A stretch of 64,000 nt of DNA from Scatophagus argus (lineage: Eukaryota; Chordata; Actinopteri; Scatophagidae): NCBI RefSeq assembly GCF_020382885.2, contig NC_058499.1, positions 9,719,872-9,783,871 on the forward strand. The letters are read 5' to 3'. A program made the translations under genes and the position numbers. The notes beneath the pieces were generated by a model that was not told the DNA's origin, did no database searches, and saw nothing but the letters and a program-made list of their open reading frames with translations. Of the stretch, positions 1 to 19,161 are shown one piece after another (the stretch's first letter is position 1; every line of letters starts with the position of its first letter).

Positions 1-3000
1 GGAAAGCATCACAGCACAATGCATCCCTATGCCGAATTCTTTCTATACTACGTGTGTCCATTTACCCAATTTTAACGCAAGACATGTCTGACAATTGATA
101 ATAAAACTGGAAAGTCCCTTATTGTCAGTGTTATGTCAACAAATCCTCAGTTTTCTTTGACAGAATTTGAATGATTCTTGTCCACTTTCTGAGACCGTCC
201 CTCTAATATAAACAGGTATTTACCAACCAGTTCTTTTGACGCATAAATTGACCTGCTCTTAACCTGCAAGGTAAAATTAAAGGGTTGTGTTATTGTATCA
301 CTTCAAACAGGAGGGGGTTGACACATCCCCATAATATCACCAGCCTGTTTAAAATGTGTGATGTTTGTCTCTTAAATCTGTTAACAAAAGCAGCAGCTAA
401 TCTCCTGAGCAGTAAATTTAGTATTTGTGGCAATATGTAGCATTTCTGTCTTTCTCCAAGTGAGGAAATATCACACTTGGATGTGAAATTATAAATGAAA
501 CATACAGTATTTCCTCCTCGCGCCATGTTGTTGTTGTTTTTTTTATTCTGTTCAGCGTATTATTGTTTTGTGTCAGCATGGGGTAACAAACTGCAGTGAG
601 TCGTGCCGAGGGCGACTGCAGCTTCTAAAGGGTCGTGAAGAATGGCATTCATTAAAACTCAGATCCAGCCTCCATCTGGTGGTGTGAATAGGGAGTCCTG
701 CGACGGGCGGGGTGGAGGGGGGTAGAGCCCTCCCTCGGCACGTGCCTAAGCCGCTTCAGCCCGGCCCTTGTCTGGCCTCGGTGACAGATCACAGAGGCAG
801 GAGGGCCCCTCTGCACACCTGTGTCCCATTCAGAGAGATGCTGACGATCAACATCATCAGGCATGCACAGACAGGAAGAGGGACCGGAGCTTTAATTTGG
901 TTTTTCACAGTGAAGCTGACAGAGAAAGGCGGCTGTTTCCTTATGACATGAGATGTAATGTTTCTGCGGCCTCATATGAAATGCTGGCACGGCTTGAGAA
1001 GGACAAGATGGTAGAAATTCACGTCGTCCATCCCGCTAAAAAGTGCACAGTCAGACACAGTGAAGTGCTGTGGCTGCAGAAACTCTGCTGTGTTTTGTCT
1101 TGTGTTGCTGTGTTGTGACTGCTGGACATATTGGTAAAGCTAAAAAGAACAAAAGAAAGTACATTTCTACTCAAAAAAATGAATCAGAGAATATTTTAAT
1201 AATTGATTAATCGTTGAGGTCTTGTTGAAGCTTCTCAAAAGTGAAAATTTGCTGCTTTCCCTTGTCTCACATGAAATGAATCTTTGGGTTTTGAAATGTT
1301 GGTTGCACCTGATGATCTTCATCTTCCATTTTTGGTTGTTACATAGGTCAAGTGAAATATAAACTAATGTGCAGGTTATGAAAATGGTCATTAGTTGCTG
1401 CCCTGAATGAAAAGTAACTTTGTTTATGGAGTGGATTTTTTTCTAAAAAATTATGTGCGGGCGGTCAAAATAATAAATATAAGCTGTAAAATAATTTCCC
1501 ATATTATCTGCAGATTCTGCCATCATTTTCCTTCAGATTTCAAAGCAAAACTGTGCCAGCAATGACAAACATCGTGTAAAATCTTATCAGCCCTTCATCC
1601 TTTGTCTGAGTGCGATGCGGGCATGATATGAGCATGTTGTAGAGAGGAGGGTATGAAGCTGTCAACGCAATGTGATGTGGGGGAGGGGAACTGGAAGGAC
1701 CTGTGATAGATTACCTCACATGCAACTGTAGGAAACCAGTTCTGTGGAGGAAAAAACAATTGGATGTAGCTGTATTCTTCTCCTCTGATGGTGGACATTG
1801 CAGCTCTCCCTCCACGAATCACAGGTTTGAAAATGTAGCCTTTATATGGCATCACTGTTTCCCTGCCTCATTACTGCGGCTGAAATAAAATCTAGTTTTG
1901 TCCTCATAAATGTTTCAGTGGGCTTGGGTCCACAGATGAAAATGATAGCACACAGTTCTTGCTTATGGGAGCTAAACAAGATGGAGACAGTTCACAGTGG
2001 TGGATATTTGCATATCACAAACGGGAGGAGTTTTTTTTCTCTCTAAAGTGAGCATCTTTAGCAGAAACAAGAGCTTTTAAAAGAAATCGTGCAGGAGACA
2101 TTCAGAAATCACTTTGGAAACGCGGCGGCCCTTTTTAAAATATTTAGTTTGCATATACGTGCGGCAGTGGGCAGAGAGCAGACACATATAATGTTATTAC
2201 AGATGAGACAGACTAATTCAGGGTGCTGAGCTCTCCATTAATAAAGCAATTAGCAAGGGAGGAGAAGGAGGCGTGTGTGGATTCAATTGCCTGGGGGGCA
2301 GTGTAATGTCACACTGAAGGGTGTCATAAAACAGTAATTACTCCTATGCTGCTTGGAAATTTTGGGCTGTAATTACTTGATCTTTTAAGATTAAGATGGA
2401 GTTGAATTTTAGCTTCTTTTTTTTTAGCTTAGTGAGGTAAAGGATTTTCAGACAGCCGTGTGGAGCCATCATTGTGAACAGTCTGGACTGCAGACTAGAA
2501 AAGACAGAAGGGATCAGGAGGATAATTGCATGCAGGCAGAGTCCCAGGGGAGGAGTGCAACCCCGTCATCAAACACTCATTCTGCCTGGGCCTCATCCCA
2601 TTACAGTCCCCCAGGAGCCAAACTGCACCTGCCCCACATACTGACAACTACTCAATCCCCCTTCACTCAACCTCGCGATCAAGCAAACAGCATCAACAGC
2701 ATCCCCGAGACTAAGTCTGAGATGCTGCAAAAACACAGAGGGTGGAGGTTAAAAGCAGCTGAACGCTGGGAGAATTTCTACCGATTAATGAATTATTGAC
2801 ACCGGATATCATTCAGTTACAGTGAGCCTCAACAGGCACGTCACCAGTTCAACAGCCATGACCGCCCCGGCTGGTTAGGCATGAGAAAACATGTTCCACG
2901 TGGCTGGTGACACAATTGTGTTTTCTGTCAAATTAACATGTGCACCGAGAAGCAGGCGGTGGCGAGCGTTAATGGTTTCCCTCCTCAGCTGGGCAGATAA

Positions 3001-5189
3001 TCGCAGGAGAAACTGAGATTTATTGTAATTGCTGCCACTGCTGGTGCAAGTGTTTCAGACACGGAGCTGCTTCCTGTGATCGAAGCATCAGTCAACACAG
3101 ACTAATGTAGACTCAACCCTGCCACTGCGCATTTAATTGATTCAGGCTGTCTATCATGTGCATAAAACCGATGGTCAACACCTTAACCCCCAACCCCAAA
3201 ACACAACATGCCTGTCTATCATTTATTCTTAGCTGAGAGGGGAGTTGCAAAGGAGTCATTTGCAACAGGTTGCAGAGGTTTTTTCCTGCACTTATCCACT
3301 CTATTGCACAGTCAGAGGAAGGTGGAAAACCTACAACATTTAATGGCTACCAGTCGCTCACTTAGTCATCATGTGTAATGAGGACCTTCGGGAAGCCGGT
3401 CTGACCTCTGATGAGGGACTCGCACATTACAGAATACTGCTCTTGTGTTCAGTATTTGCTCGATGTGTCTCATTACCACTTGCAGAGACTGAACGGCTCA
3501 ATCAGAATCCTGGTCTGATACGTCCACCATCTTACACATTATAGATCCCTTCCTGCTGGAGGGGGGAGCTCAGAGTGAGGCACGTGGAGTGATGGACGCC
3601 ATGTTTCCCTGAATTATTAACCAACTCACTGAGGGGCTGCAGTTTATCGGTCTACAGAGCAGCACGCTGGACATACTGCGGAGCAGCAAAGAAGAGCCAC
3701 AGAGGGTACCATCACCTTTGCTGTTCACTCTCTCACTTCAGATTTAACTGAGGCACATAAGACCTCCATCAGTTGTCTCACGACTCTCTGAATGTGGGGT
3801 TTGTCGGTGAATGAATTACCATGTGAACCTGTTTGTACAATTTAGCACATTCTGCACATGCCAATGCGTGTGTGCTGACATACAACACCCTCTGCACATA
3901 CGGGGGTCTAGACATCATTATGCTACTATAAAACATATATATTCATACTGCTTATCTGTCAGGGTGGCAGGGGGACATATATATTCATATTTTGTATATG
4001 CACTATATGTTCCATATTAAATTTTTCATTATTCTTTTTTCCCCACAATTTTATAGACTTTTATCAGGTAAGATTAGCAGAAATTTTCAGCTACTCCTTT
4101 TTTTTTAATTGTTTTCTTCTTGTTGTATTTTCTCAGGTTGAATTTTTTTCTAGCCTGACTTTCATGAAATCAATAAAATCTATCAATAAAACCCTTAATA
4201 TTTCAAAAAGGAAGTTACCAATTTTCGTGGGAGGGCATCATCACATGACAAAGCTGAGTTCATGTTTCACCTTGTAAAGTCAGTATTGTGAAGCCATTGA
4301 ATTTGTTTCTAAAAGATGCTTGTTTTGTTGAAAATGTAGAAATCTGATCGTACTCTACAGCTACACTCACCGTACGTTACAACTGCATTTAATTAACTGT
4401 GCTGTCAACATGAACATAATCCATGTCTCATATGCTGCATTTTAATTCTGTGTTTATGTCGATTGTTTCTCTAGCAAAGATGACAACCAGGAAATACGGT
4501 ATTAACTTCAAGGGTAGCAGGGCCTTCCTTTGTCACCAACATTTCTTCTGAATTCAAACTTTTATTAGAAGCTTTTTTTTGTTTTATAACTCCCAACACG
4601 TTCCGGGGTATTGATTTGCCATGTGATGAGATTTAATGCAGGAGCTGGGTCAATAGCTGAACGTGTTGCATGTAAAGCCGCTGACCTCAGTTGTGCAGAA
4701 GAACAGACACTGTGAGGGAAAACAGGGCGTGTTTCTTTCTCACTTGTGCCTCTGATCGTTCTTTTTCCACAGAAATTAAGTGTGAGATGCTGCTGGCCCG
4801 ATGTGATGTGCTGAGAGAATTAATCAGTTCATCACATCTACATGACACCTCTGCAGCACATTCTACGCGGCAGACAATGATTCTGGTTTGTAGGGATGTA
4901 AACCCCAGTAATAGTATTAACATTGCTGTTCTCTCTCCTTTTACCAATTACCAAGCTACCAGGTTCAATACTCTTTCCTGGACTCAAGAGACCTCAGCCA
5001 TTGATTTGCTAATGAGGAACGAGGAGAGAACAGGAGATGCATGATGCCGATTGGAGAAGGTGTTTAACTGGTTAGGTAGTCCGCCTCCAGTCTCTGAGGA
5101 CCACAAATATTCAAATAAACAGCTGCAACACACTCCAGTATATCACATCGACACACAAGATGAAATGATGACTAAGAATTACAAAAACA
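1..5189. other. Intergenic region downstream of slc17a6, no gene recognised
   Basis: No open frame here is convincing: all are short, lack recognisable domains and are not linked by splice sites in consistent phase. The sequence is AT-rich with a few more GC-rich, complex patches (about 700-850, 2450-2720 and 3540-3720). Around 2230-2380 there is a cluster of homeodomain-like AATTA motifs. Near 3920-3995 a short ACATATATATTCATA unit occurs twice. The region could hold distal regulatory elements for slc17a6, but that is inference. Confidence 0.6.
2230..2380. promoter_or_regulatory. Candidate enhancer with clustered homeodomain-type sites
   Basis: The 8-base palindrome GTAATTAC occurs at 2334-2341 and again at 2369-2376, exactly 35 bases apart. 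CAATTAG lies at about 2248 and CATTAAT at about 2236. TAATTA is the core recognised by many homeodomain proteins. The patch lies some 4 kb beyond the 3' end of slc17a6, a neuronal gene, so a neural enhancer is possible. Only the motifs are seen; function is inferred. Confidence 0.25.
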
Positions 5190-6669
5190 TCACTTTTTTT
5201 TTTTTTTTTATAAAATGATATGAGTATTTTTATAACACTTTTCGACATCAACATACCTCTTCATTAAACACAATAATAGAAGCCATAAAATCACATTTAT
5301 CTGTTTTACATAAACTTCAGGCACAAAGCCATAATAGCATCTTTTGGTCATATTAAACATTCTTATATATTCATATATTTTTAAACATCCTTGCAGATTT
5401 CATACAGCAAATGAAGAAAGTATTCAAATGGCAAATAAAGTCAGGTGGAAGAGCCTATTATATTAATTCATGTGGTCCACTCAAACGTGACAATATCAAA
5501 GTGTCCATAAATTACTTTTGGTGACAGTGGGAACAACCGAGAAACACCAAGGGATCACTAAAACCTGGTTGTTCATATACAGTACTGCATTCCTCGCCGT
5601 CAAAATGCAACAATACGTCCTGCATCATGAGCACTAAAGCTGGATTCTCCAGACACTAGTAAATTTGTTAAAACACACACCTTAATGTTGATCATCACAT
5701 GACTCCAAAACAATTACAGTTAGATACAGCAAGCCAGCGTTACATTACAAAACAGAATGTGATGGGTGGCGGCTGGTACACAGAATTTATTGCAGTGCAC
5801 ACCAAACATCAATAAACAATGTCTTCTGAGCGATCGCCTTCAAAACTCTTTTGATTTGTCTCACATCACAACTGGAACCTGATTATGAAAGTTCATTTTA
5901 TTATTTCTAATGGCAGAAGACGCTTATCTAAGAACAAAGCAGCAGGCTGAATGTGGACTATCAATGACGGTGAGGCGGCTGCATCTGAAACATTGATCTG
6001 AGCAAATTCATGCAACAAACACACACTAAAACTCTACGGTTCAACCCCACTCACGCTATTTTTGTCATAGTGTATTACAGGCCTCGCTTGAGAAGAAGAG
6101 GACCTTTTTTGCAAGCAGACATCTCCCTGAAAAGGTACTGTCCATGAAAAATATGGCCTTTTATATCAATGTTAACACAGATCAACGACCCAAAATCCAC
6201 AATAGTCTCACAGAAACAGTATACAGGTATATACAATACATAAAACACATTTGAGAAACAGAATAGAATCTTGTTTTAGAATACTTATAGTTTCAGTGCA
6301 ATCAGAGTGGTATTTCAGAGAAAGACCCTACGTGATGGTCAACTGCAGTGTCATCTGGCTCATGTTGTTCAAGTAGATTGATGAGGTTTGGGTGCCTAAG
6401 AAGTACAACATAGGCCTGCAGTTTTCTTTGTAACCGCTCTCTGCTATAGTGAAGCCCTACAGTAGGTAGATGTGACGAGAAATGTGTGAGACTCTAATGA
6501 GGATTGTTCTGCATTGCAATGAACTATTTCTATACACTGGCTTTTTGAAACTACTAACTGTTTTCATCGAATACACAGAATGGATTTAAATATCTAAGAT
6601 AATGCTTATTTGTGCAATCGGTGACGGAGAGTCTGTTTTCGAAAGCAGACTCACCACAGCTGTCTGGTT
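5190..6669 (-). other. slc17a6: Probable 3' UTR of slc17a6
   Basis: The stretch follows the slc17a6 stop codon directly and has no coding potential. On the minus strand AATAAA occurs at 5786-5791, and several T/A-rich sites lie nearer 5190-5220, next to a long T run on the plus strand. The exact cleavage site is not decidable by eye, so the outer limit is a guess. Confidence 0.4.
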
Positions 6670-14694
<8,025 letters not shown>

Positions 14695-15860
14695 TTCCAA
14701 ATTATCTTCTAAAAATTCTATAGTGCTATAATAAAAAGAAGCGCCGCATTAATGAGCATATTGTTAAGATATTAATCCATAAAACGAACCTCGGTTTTTG
14801 TTTTTGGGGGGTTTTTGTTTAAAGCAGCAACCGTCTCGATGTCCTGAAAGATGAGGCAGAAAATGGAGACAGAGGGGAAACACGTTCAGTCTGAAAGGGC
14901 TGGTTTCACAGTCACAAAACAGCAGTCAAATAAGTCCGCTTTTGCCTTGCGCAATGTTAATCCATGCAGTGCCATCTTCAGATCCAGTCAGCGATTAGAA
15001 AACCGCAAAACAGCACATAAGAAGTTGACGATTTTGTCTTTGAGAGGCGAGAACAGTGGAAAAATGTTGAGCTGGTGCAGGTTAAGAGGAGCTCCGGTCT
15101 AATCTGAGGAGAGGATCTCCGGTGAGGCAGCGTTCCGGAGGTTTCAGCACCGCGGACAGCGCGCGCAGCTCACCTGCCTGTCAGCAGCTCCGTGCGGCGC
15201 CCCTCCTCCCTCCGGTCCCAACGCTCCCCTGCTCCCATTCAGTCACTCCTCCAAAATCTGTCTGCAAATTGCTTAAACTCCCCTCTTCATTTCTATCTAA
15301 CAGATTAGAAAAGCGTTTAAGGATGTGCTCCTATCACTTATAAATCACTCGCTGCAGCAGGCACAAAGCAAACCTAAACCCCCCCAACACACCCACCCAC
15401 CCTGCCCTTCCTCTACATCCGGTTATTTCTCGGTTTTAGTTCGACCGGTGGCGTTTACAGACAGTGTAAAACCTAAGGGACAAATTGGGGTGAACGATTT
15501 GCTTTCACTAAATTGACTAAACTGTGGATTCTAATATATTTTTTCCCCCGCGGGATAAAAGAAAGACACGCTGTTCACGCTTGTGGATCCAGACTGTAAA
15601 GTACAGTATGCAGTCAGCCACGCAGAGGCGGTGTTGTGTAAGGACGTTAATGAAACCTAAGCTCAGATATGAGATAGAAAATGAAATTAAATAATGAAAG
15701 TGGAAACCGTTGTCATGTACAGTGTATTTATCTTAGAGCTCATACCGCCACTAAAAGAAACGAGTGAAATCCTGGTTTTCTGTACAGTTTCATGTTTGAC
15801 AGAGTAAAATAGATAGATATTATAATAGAAGATAGATAATACTCATTTACTCTACATGTC
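14695..15860 (-). promoter_or_regulatory. slc17a6: slc17a6 5' UTR and promoter region
   Basis: The stretch upstream of the slc17a6 start codon holds a short GC- and CpG-rich patch at about 15118-15250, in contrast to its AT-rich surroundings; this is the likely core promoter or first untranslated exon. On the minus strand a consensus-like donor (CAGGTGAGC) occurs near 15170, compatible with a spliced 5' UTR. Beyond 15260 there is nothing recognisable until the stop codon of the GPCR gene. Confidence 0.4.
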
Positions 15861-16937
15861 TCATGAGGATCTGGGTGCAGGCTCCTCGCACACAGGTGTG
15901 ACAGCACACATCTCCTGCCTTGTCCTCGCCACCATCCGGGCCCGTTTAGACACCGCTGATGCCACCTGCGTACCTGAACACTGAGGAAACATGGCAACAA
16001 AAGTGTCGTGAAACTCCCTCCTGAACTGGCCGCCTATACAGCAGCTAAACAGAGGGTTGATGCAGGTGATGAGGCTGCAGAAGCACATCTCCAGGGCGAA
16101 GGCCAGGTCTGCATGGCGCCAGTAGGCGGGGCTGTCAGGGTAGACCGCTCTAACTATGATGGCGGCGTTGCGGCTCAGGTGGTAGGGCAGGTAGAACAAG
16201 GCGAAGAGGACCAGCGCTGCGGTCAGCACCCACCGGAGCCGCCGCTGCTTGTGGTGCGGATCGGGGCGGCGGGGCCGGTGGCGCAGCTCTCTGACGCTGC
16301 GCAGGCCGCAGCAGCAGATGGAGAGCAGCGGGAAGATGAAGCCGATCGTGGTGCATACAAGAGAATAGGGGAGGCTCTCCCCGGTCTCACTCAGCAGTAT
16401 GTACAAAGTACAGATGGTGCGGTTGCTCCCGGGGCAAGTCTGCATCAGGCTCATAGTGCCAACAGGTGTGCTGAGGAGCAGAGTGAACACCCAGACCGCC
16501 ACACACAGCAGGCAGGTCTGCCTCCGGCCCAGCAGCACCAGAGAGCGCAGCGGGTGCACTATGGCCACGTACCGATCCACACTGATGCAGGTGACGAAGA
16601 AGATGCTGAGATAAAAGTAGTTGTGGTAGAACATCCTCACCGCTCTGCAGAGCGTCAGCCCCACCCTCCAGTACAGGTGGTCCAGGTGGTAAGCGATGAG
16701 GAAAGGCAAGGCCAGCAGCCACAAGGTGTCAGCCAGGGTCAGGTTGAAGAAGAACACAGTGCTGCGCGTCCATCGCCGCAGACGGTGGAAGAAAACCCAG
16801 AGGGAGAGCAGGTTGAGGGGAAGCCCGAGGATCAGAACCGCTAGGAAGAAGGACGGCATCACGTAGAGCTGGACCACCGCTAAACCCTGATTTATGTCCA
16901 GGTTGCAGAAGGCTTCCTCTGGAGGCTGGATGGGCAC
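15861..16937 (-). CDS. P2Y-like class A G-protein-coupled receptor, start exon not found
   Basis: One long frame of about 355 residues with seven hydrophobic helices, GC-rich against AT-rich flanks. Rhodopsin-family marks: LNLLSLW in TM1, LTLADTLWLLALP in TM2, a TM3 cysteine (TLCRAVRMFY), CISVDRYVAIVHPLRS with an intact DRY, and a TM6 PYHLSRN matching the H-x-x-R of P2Y and related lipid/nucleotide receptors. TM7 reads CINPLFSCC, so the NPxxY tyrosine is replaced by serine. The frame opens with GTG at 16937, not ATG; upstream codons reach a TAA at 16964-16962 without any ATG, and the first in-frame Met is already in TM1. A CCATCCAG acceptor-like site next to 16925 suggests the start Met is on an upstream exon. 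The gene sits between slc17a6 and ano5 on the same strand. Ligand unknown; I cannot name the orthologue. Confidence 0.8.
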   Translation of the reverse strand: MPIQPPEEAFCNLDINQGLAVVQLYVMPSFFLAVLILGLPLNLLSLWVFFHRLRRWTRSTVFFFNLTLADTLWLLALPFLIAYHLDHLYWRVGLTLCRAVRMFYHNYFYLSIFFVTCISVDRYVAIVHPLRSLVLLGRRQTCLLCVAVWVFTLLLSTPVGTMSLMQTCPGSNRTICTLYILLSETGESLPYSLVCTTIGFIFPLLSICCCGLRSVRELRHRPRRPDPHHKQRRLRWVLTAALVLFALFYLPYHLSRNAAIIVRAVYPDSPAYWRHADLAFALEMCFCSLITCINPLFSCCIGGQFRREFHDTFVAMFPQCSGTQVASAVSKRARMVARTRQEMCAVTPVCEEPAPRSS

Positions 16938-17354
16938 AGCAGGTCTATTACATGATAGCTGTTATCTTCACTTTGTTCATCATTAGCTTCAACACTTGGG
17001 CTTCAGTATATAAAAAAAAGGTCTATGAACATATAGTGGATCCTATAGCAGTTGGCAAACACGCTGCTGAAAATCTGTATTTGTCCTTCCATAATCGTCT
17101 TAATGATAATAAAATGTTTAAGGTCACGGTGAACCTTTCCAACCTACCTGAACCTGAGCGTTGCCCATGTCTTTGTTACAGTGGCTTCTCTGTGAGCCAA
17201 GAGGGGGGAAAAACATGCCAATATATTTTGGTATAAAAACACACCCACCAGTGAGAGCAAACACTGGATGGATATCAGTGTTCTCTCTGACCATCTGTTA
17301 TGTGAACAGCAACTTTCAAGCCCTCAGCATTCAGGACCAAACCAAACACAGGTA
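16938..17354. other. Short gap between the GPCR and the ano5 3' end
   Basis: No long reading frame is seen. If the GPCR has an upstream exon carrying its start codon, it must lie here or further upstream within the ano5 transcription unit, but I could not pick a convincing ATG plus donor pair. Confidence 0.4.
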
Positions 17355-19161
17355 CTCGAGTTGAACCGGTACTTTATTTTGGAGATTTGTCTTTGTTTAC
17401 AATACACTTGGATATGGGACAGTTACAAAAACGACAGAAAGAAATCAATGAAAACATGAAACTTTAAGCATACAGTAAACAGATTTTAACAAGCATGGTG
17501 ACAGTATAAAATAAAATATTATCAAGCATAATAAAAGATGACAAAAACATGTTTTAAAAAAAGCTTGTTTTAAAGGAGATGTACAAGTAGATACAATAGA
17601 AAACAAATGATCTGATATATTAAGGCATCAACAGGCCTGACTTCAGCTGAGCGCAGGGCATGTAAAGGCAAACTGGAACCGTCAAACTTTGCATCCACAT
17701 GCATCTCAAACAAACATGGATTTAGTGGCCTGACTTTGTCGCACAGCCAGTCAGCTATTTTACCTAAAATCAAAATACTTCAACAACAGATCCTTCAAAC
17801 ACATTTCAATGTAGGCAGCTTAATAAACGTGAAACGTCCTTCATGGAATTTCAAAACAAAAAGCTACATCTTTGTCCAAACAGATTCAGAACAGGGAACA
17901 ACTTGTTTCATACGATACAGTTTTCATCCCATTCAAAAGGAAAATAAACACACAGGGCTGCTTCAAAACACCGATGATGAGTACGTTAGTGTCATGACAA
18001 CAACTAAACCGACACGTTTATGTTTTGGTAGTCATGTTTCATTAAGTGCTTTGTGCAAAATGTAAAAAAAAAAAAAGATAAAGAAAAAAGAGTGTATCTT
18101 TCCGTCTCTACACAGACGCAGCTGAGGAAAACAGAAGAACCAGGCGATGGCTGATGTGCATTGTGTAATGGAGCAAACATAGTTCAGTAGGTAGGAGCAG
18201 GCTGTCATTAGCTCTGACATGTTGGTAAACAGAGGCACATTAACAAATGGATCTCTTTGCTCTCTCTCTCTTTCTCTCTCAGAGCTTTTCACTTCTGGAT
18301 CAGGACTCGCTGTCAACAGTCAATATGCACCAGCTGCTCAAAAAAACAAAAAACTGGCCATTGCAGGACACAATCTGCCCTCACTCACAGTAGTAACAGC
18401 AGCACAGATTTGTCTTCATAAGAAAAAAAAAAAGACACTTCACGTGTCAGATTTTGGCCTGGAGAAACTGCGGGGCTGTTTATGAGATTAAAACAAAATA
18501 ATGCAGGAGCAGCCCATTAACTGGTCCACTGCCAGCGGAGTGAGGCAAATGATTTGGCAAAATTGTGTTAATTCTGTGCTCTGACCTCAATGCTGTCAAA
18601 TAAACAAAGCTCACATTTGTTACAGTAACTGTAAAAACAAAACAAAAAGCATTGAACATACACTTTATGACGGAAACCTTCATACAAGCAAGCTCTGAGT
18701 TTACAATAACACCAATCGCTATTCTCCTGGCCAAAACAGCCAATAATAACTTTGTGATATATTAAGGCGTTCAATCTTTGGTTGCTTGTAGTGGCACTTT
18801 AATAAATAGCATCGTATTTAAATAAGAGTAAGTTGCCTGTCTTAGACACAGTGTATTTTCTCTTCCTTTTCCTTAAAGCAAGTTTTGATTATCCTCAGCA
18901 CTATGATTACAACATAAGAGAATGAAAAGCCATGAATACGAGACAGGGGTTTAAATTCATGTGCTTCAAGATTCAGCAAGCATGGAGACTTGGTCTTTCA
19001 CATGTGTGCACTTCCATTATCAGGACATTAGTGGGGGGGGGGCTATGGTGCGCACAAACAACACAGGCACTACAGCAAAACGATGGTCAGTATCATAATA
19101 CACAAGCAGGGCAATCTACATCACCATGTCCTTCAATCTGATGGACCAGCAGCTCGCTGGG
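17355..19161 (-). other. ano5: Probable 3' UTR of ano5
   Basis: This follows the ano5 stop codon with no further acceptor needed. A minus-strand AATAAA at 17373-17378 would end the transcript at about 17355, giving a 1.8 kb 3' UTR. It contains A/T runs (for example 18062-18085 and 18421-18433), a short CT tract near 18260 and a G run near 19032. No open frame here has recognisable domains. Confidence 0.5.

Noticed and set aside
768-1118. 116-residue plus-strand frame
   Set aside because: No similarity I can recognise, no exon-like boundaries, composition like the surrounding non-coding DNA.
16008-16844. 278-residue plus-strand reading frame
   Set aside because: It is exactly antisense to the GPCR, has no recognisable domain and is biased to Gln/Ala/Glu/Val, as expected of the opposite strand of a GC-rich membrane-protein gene.
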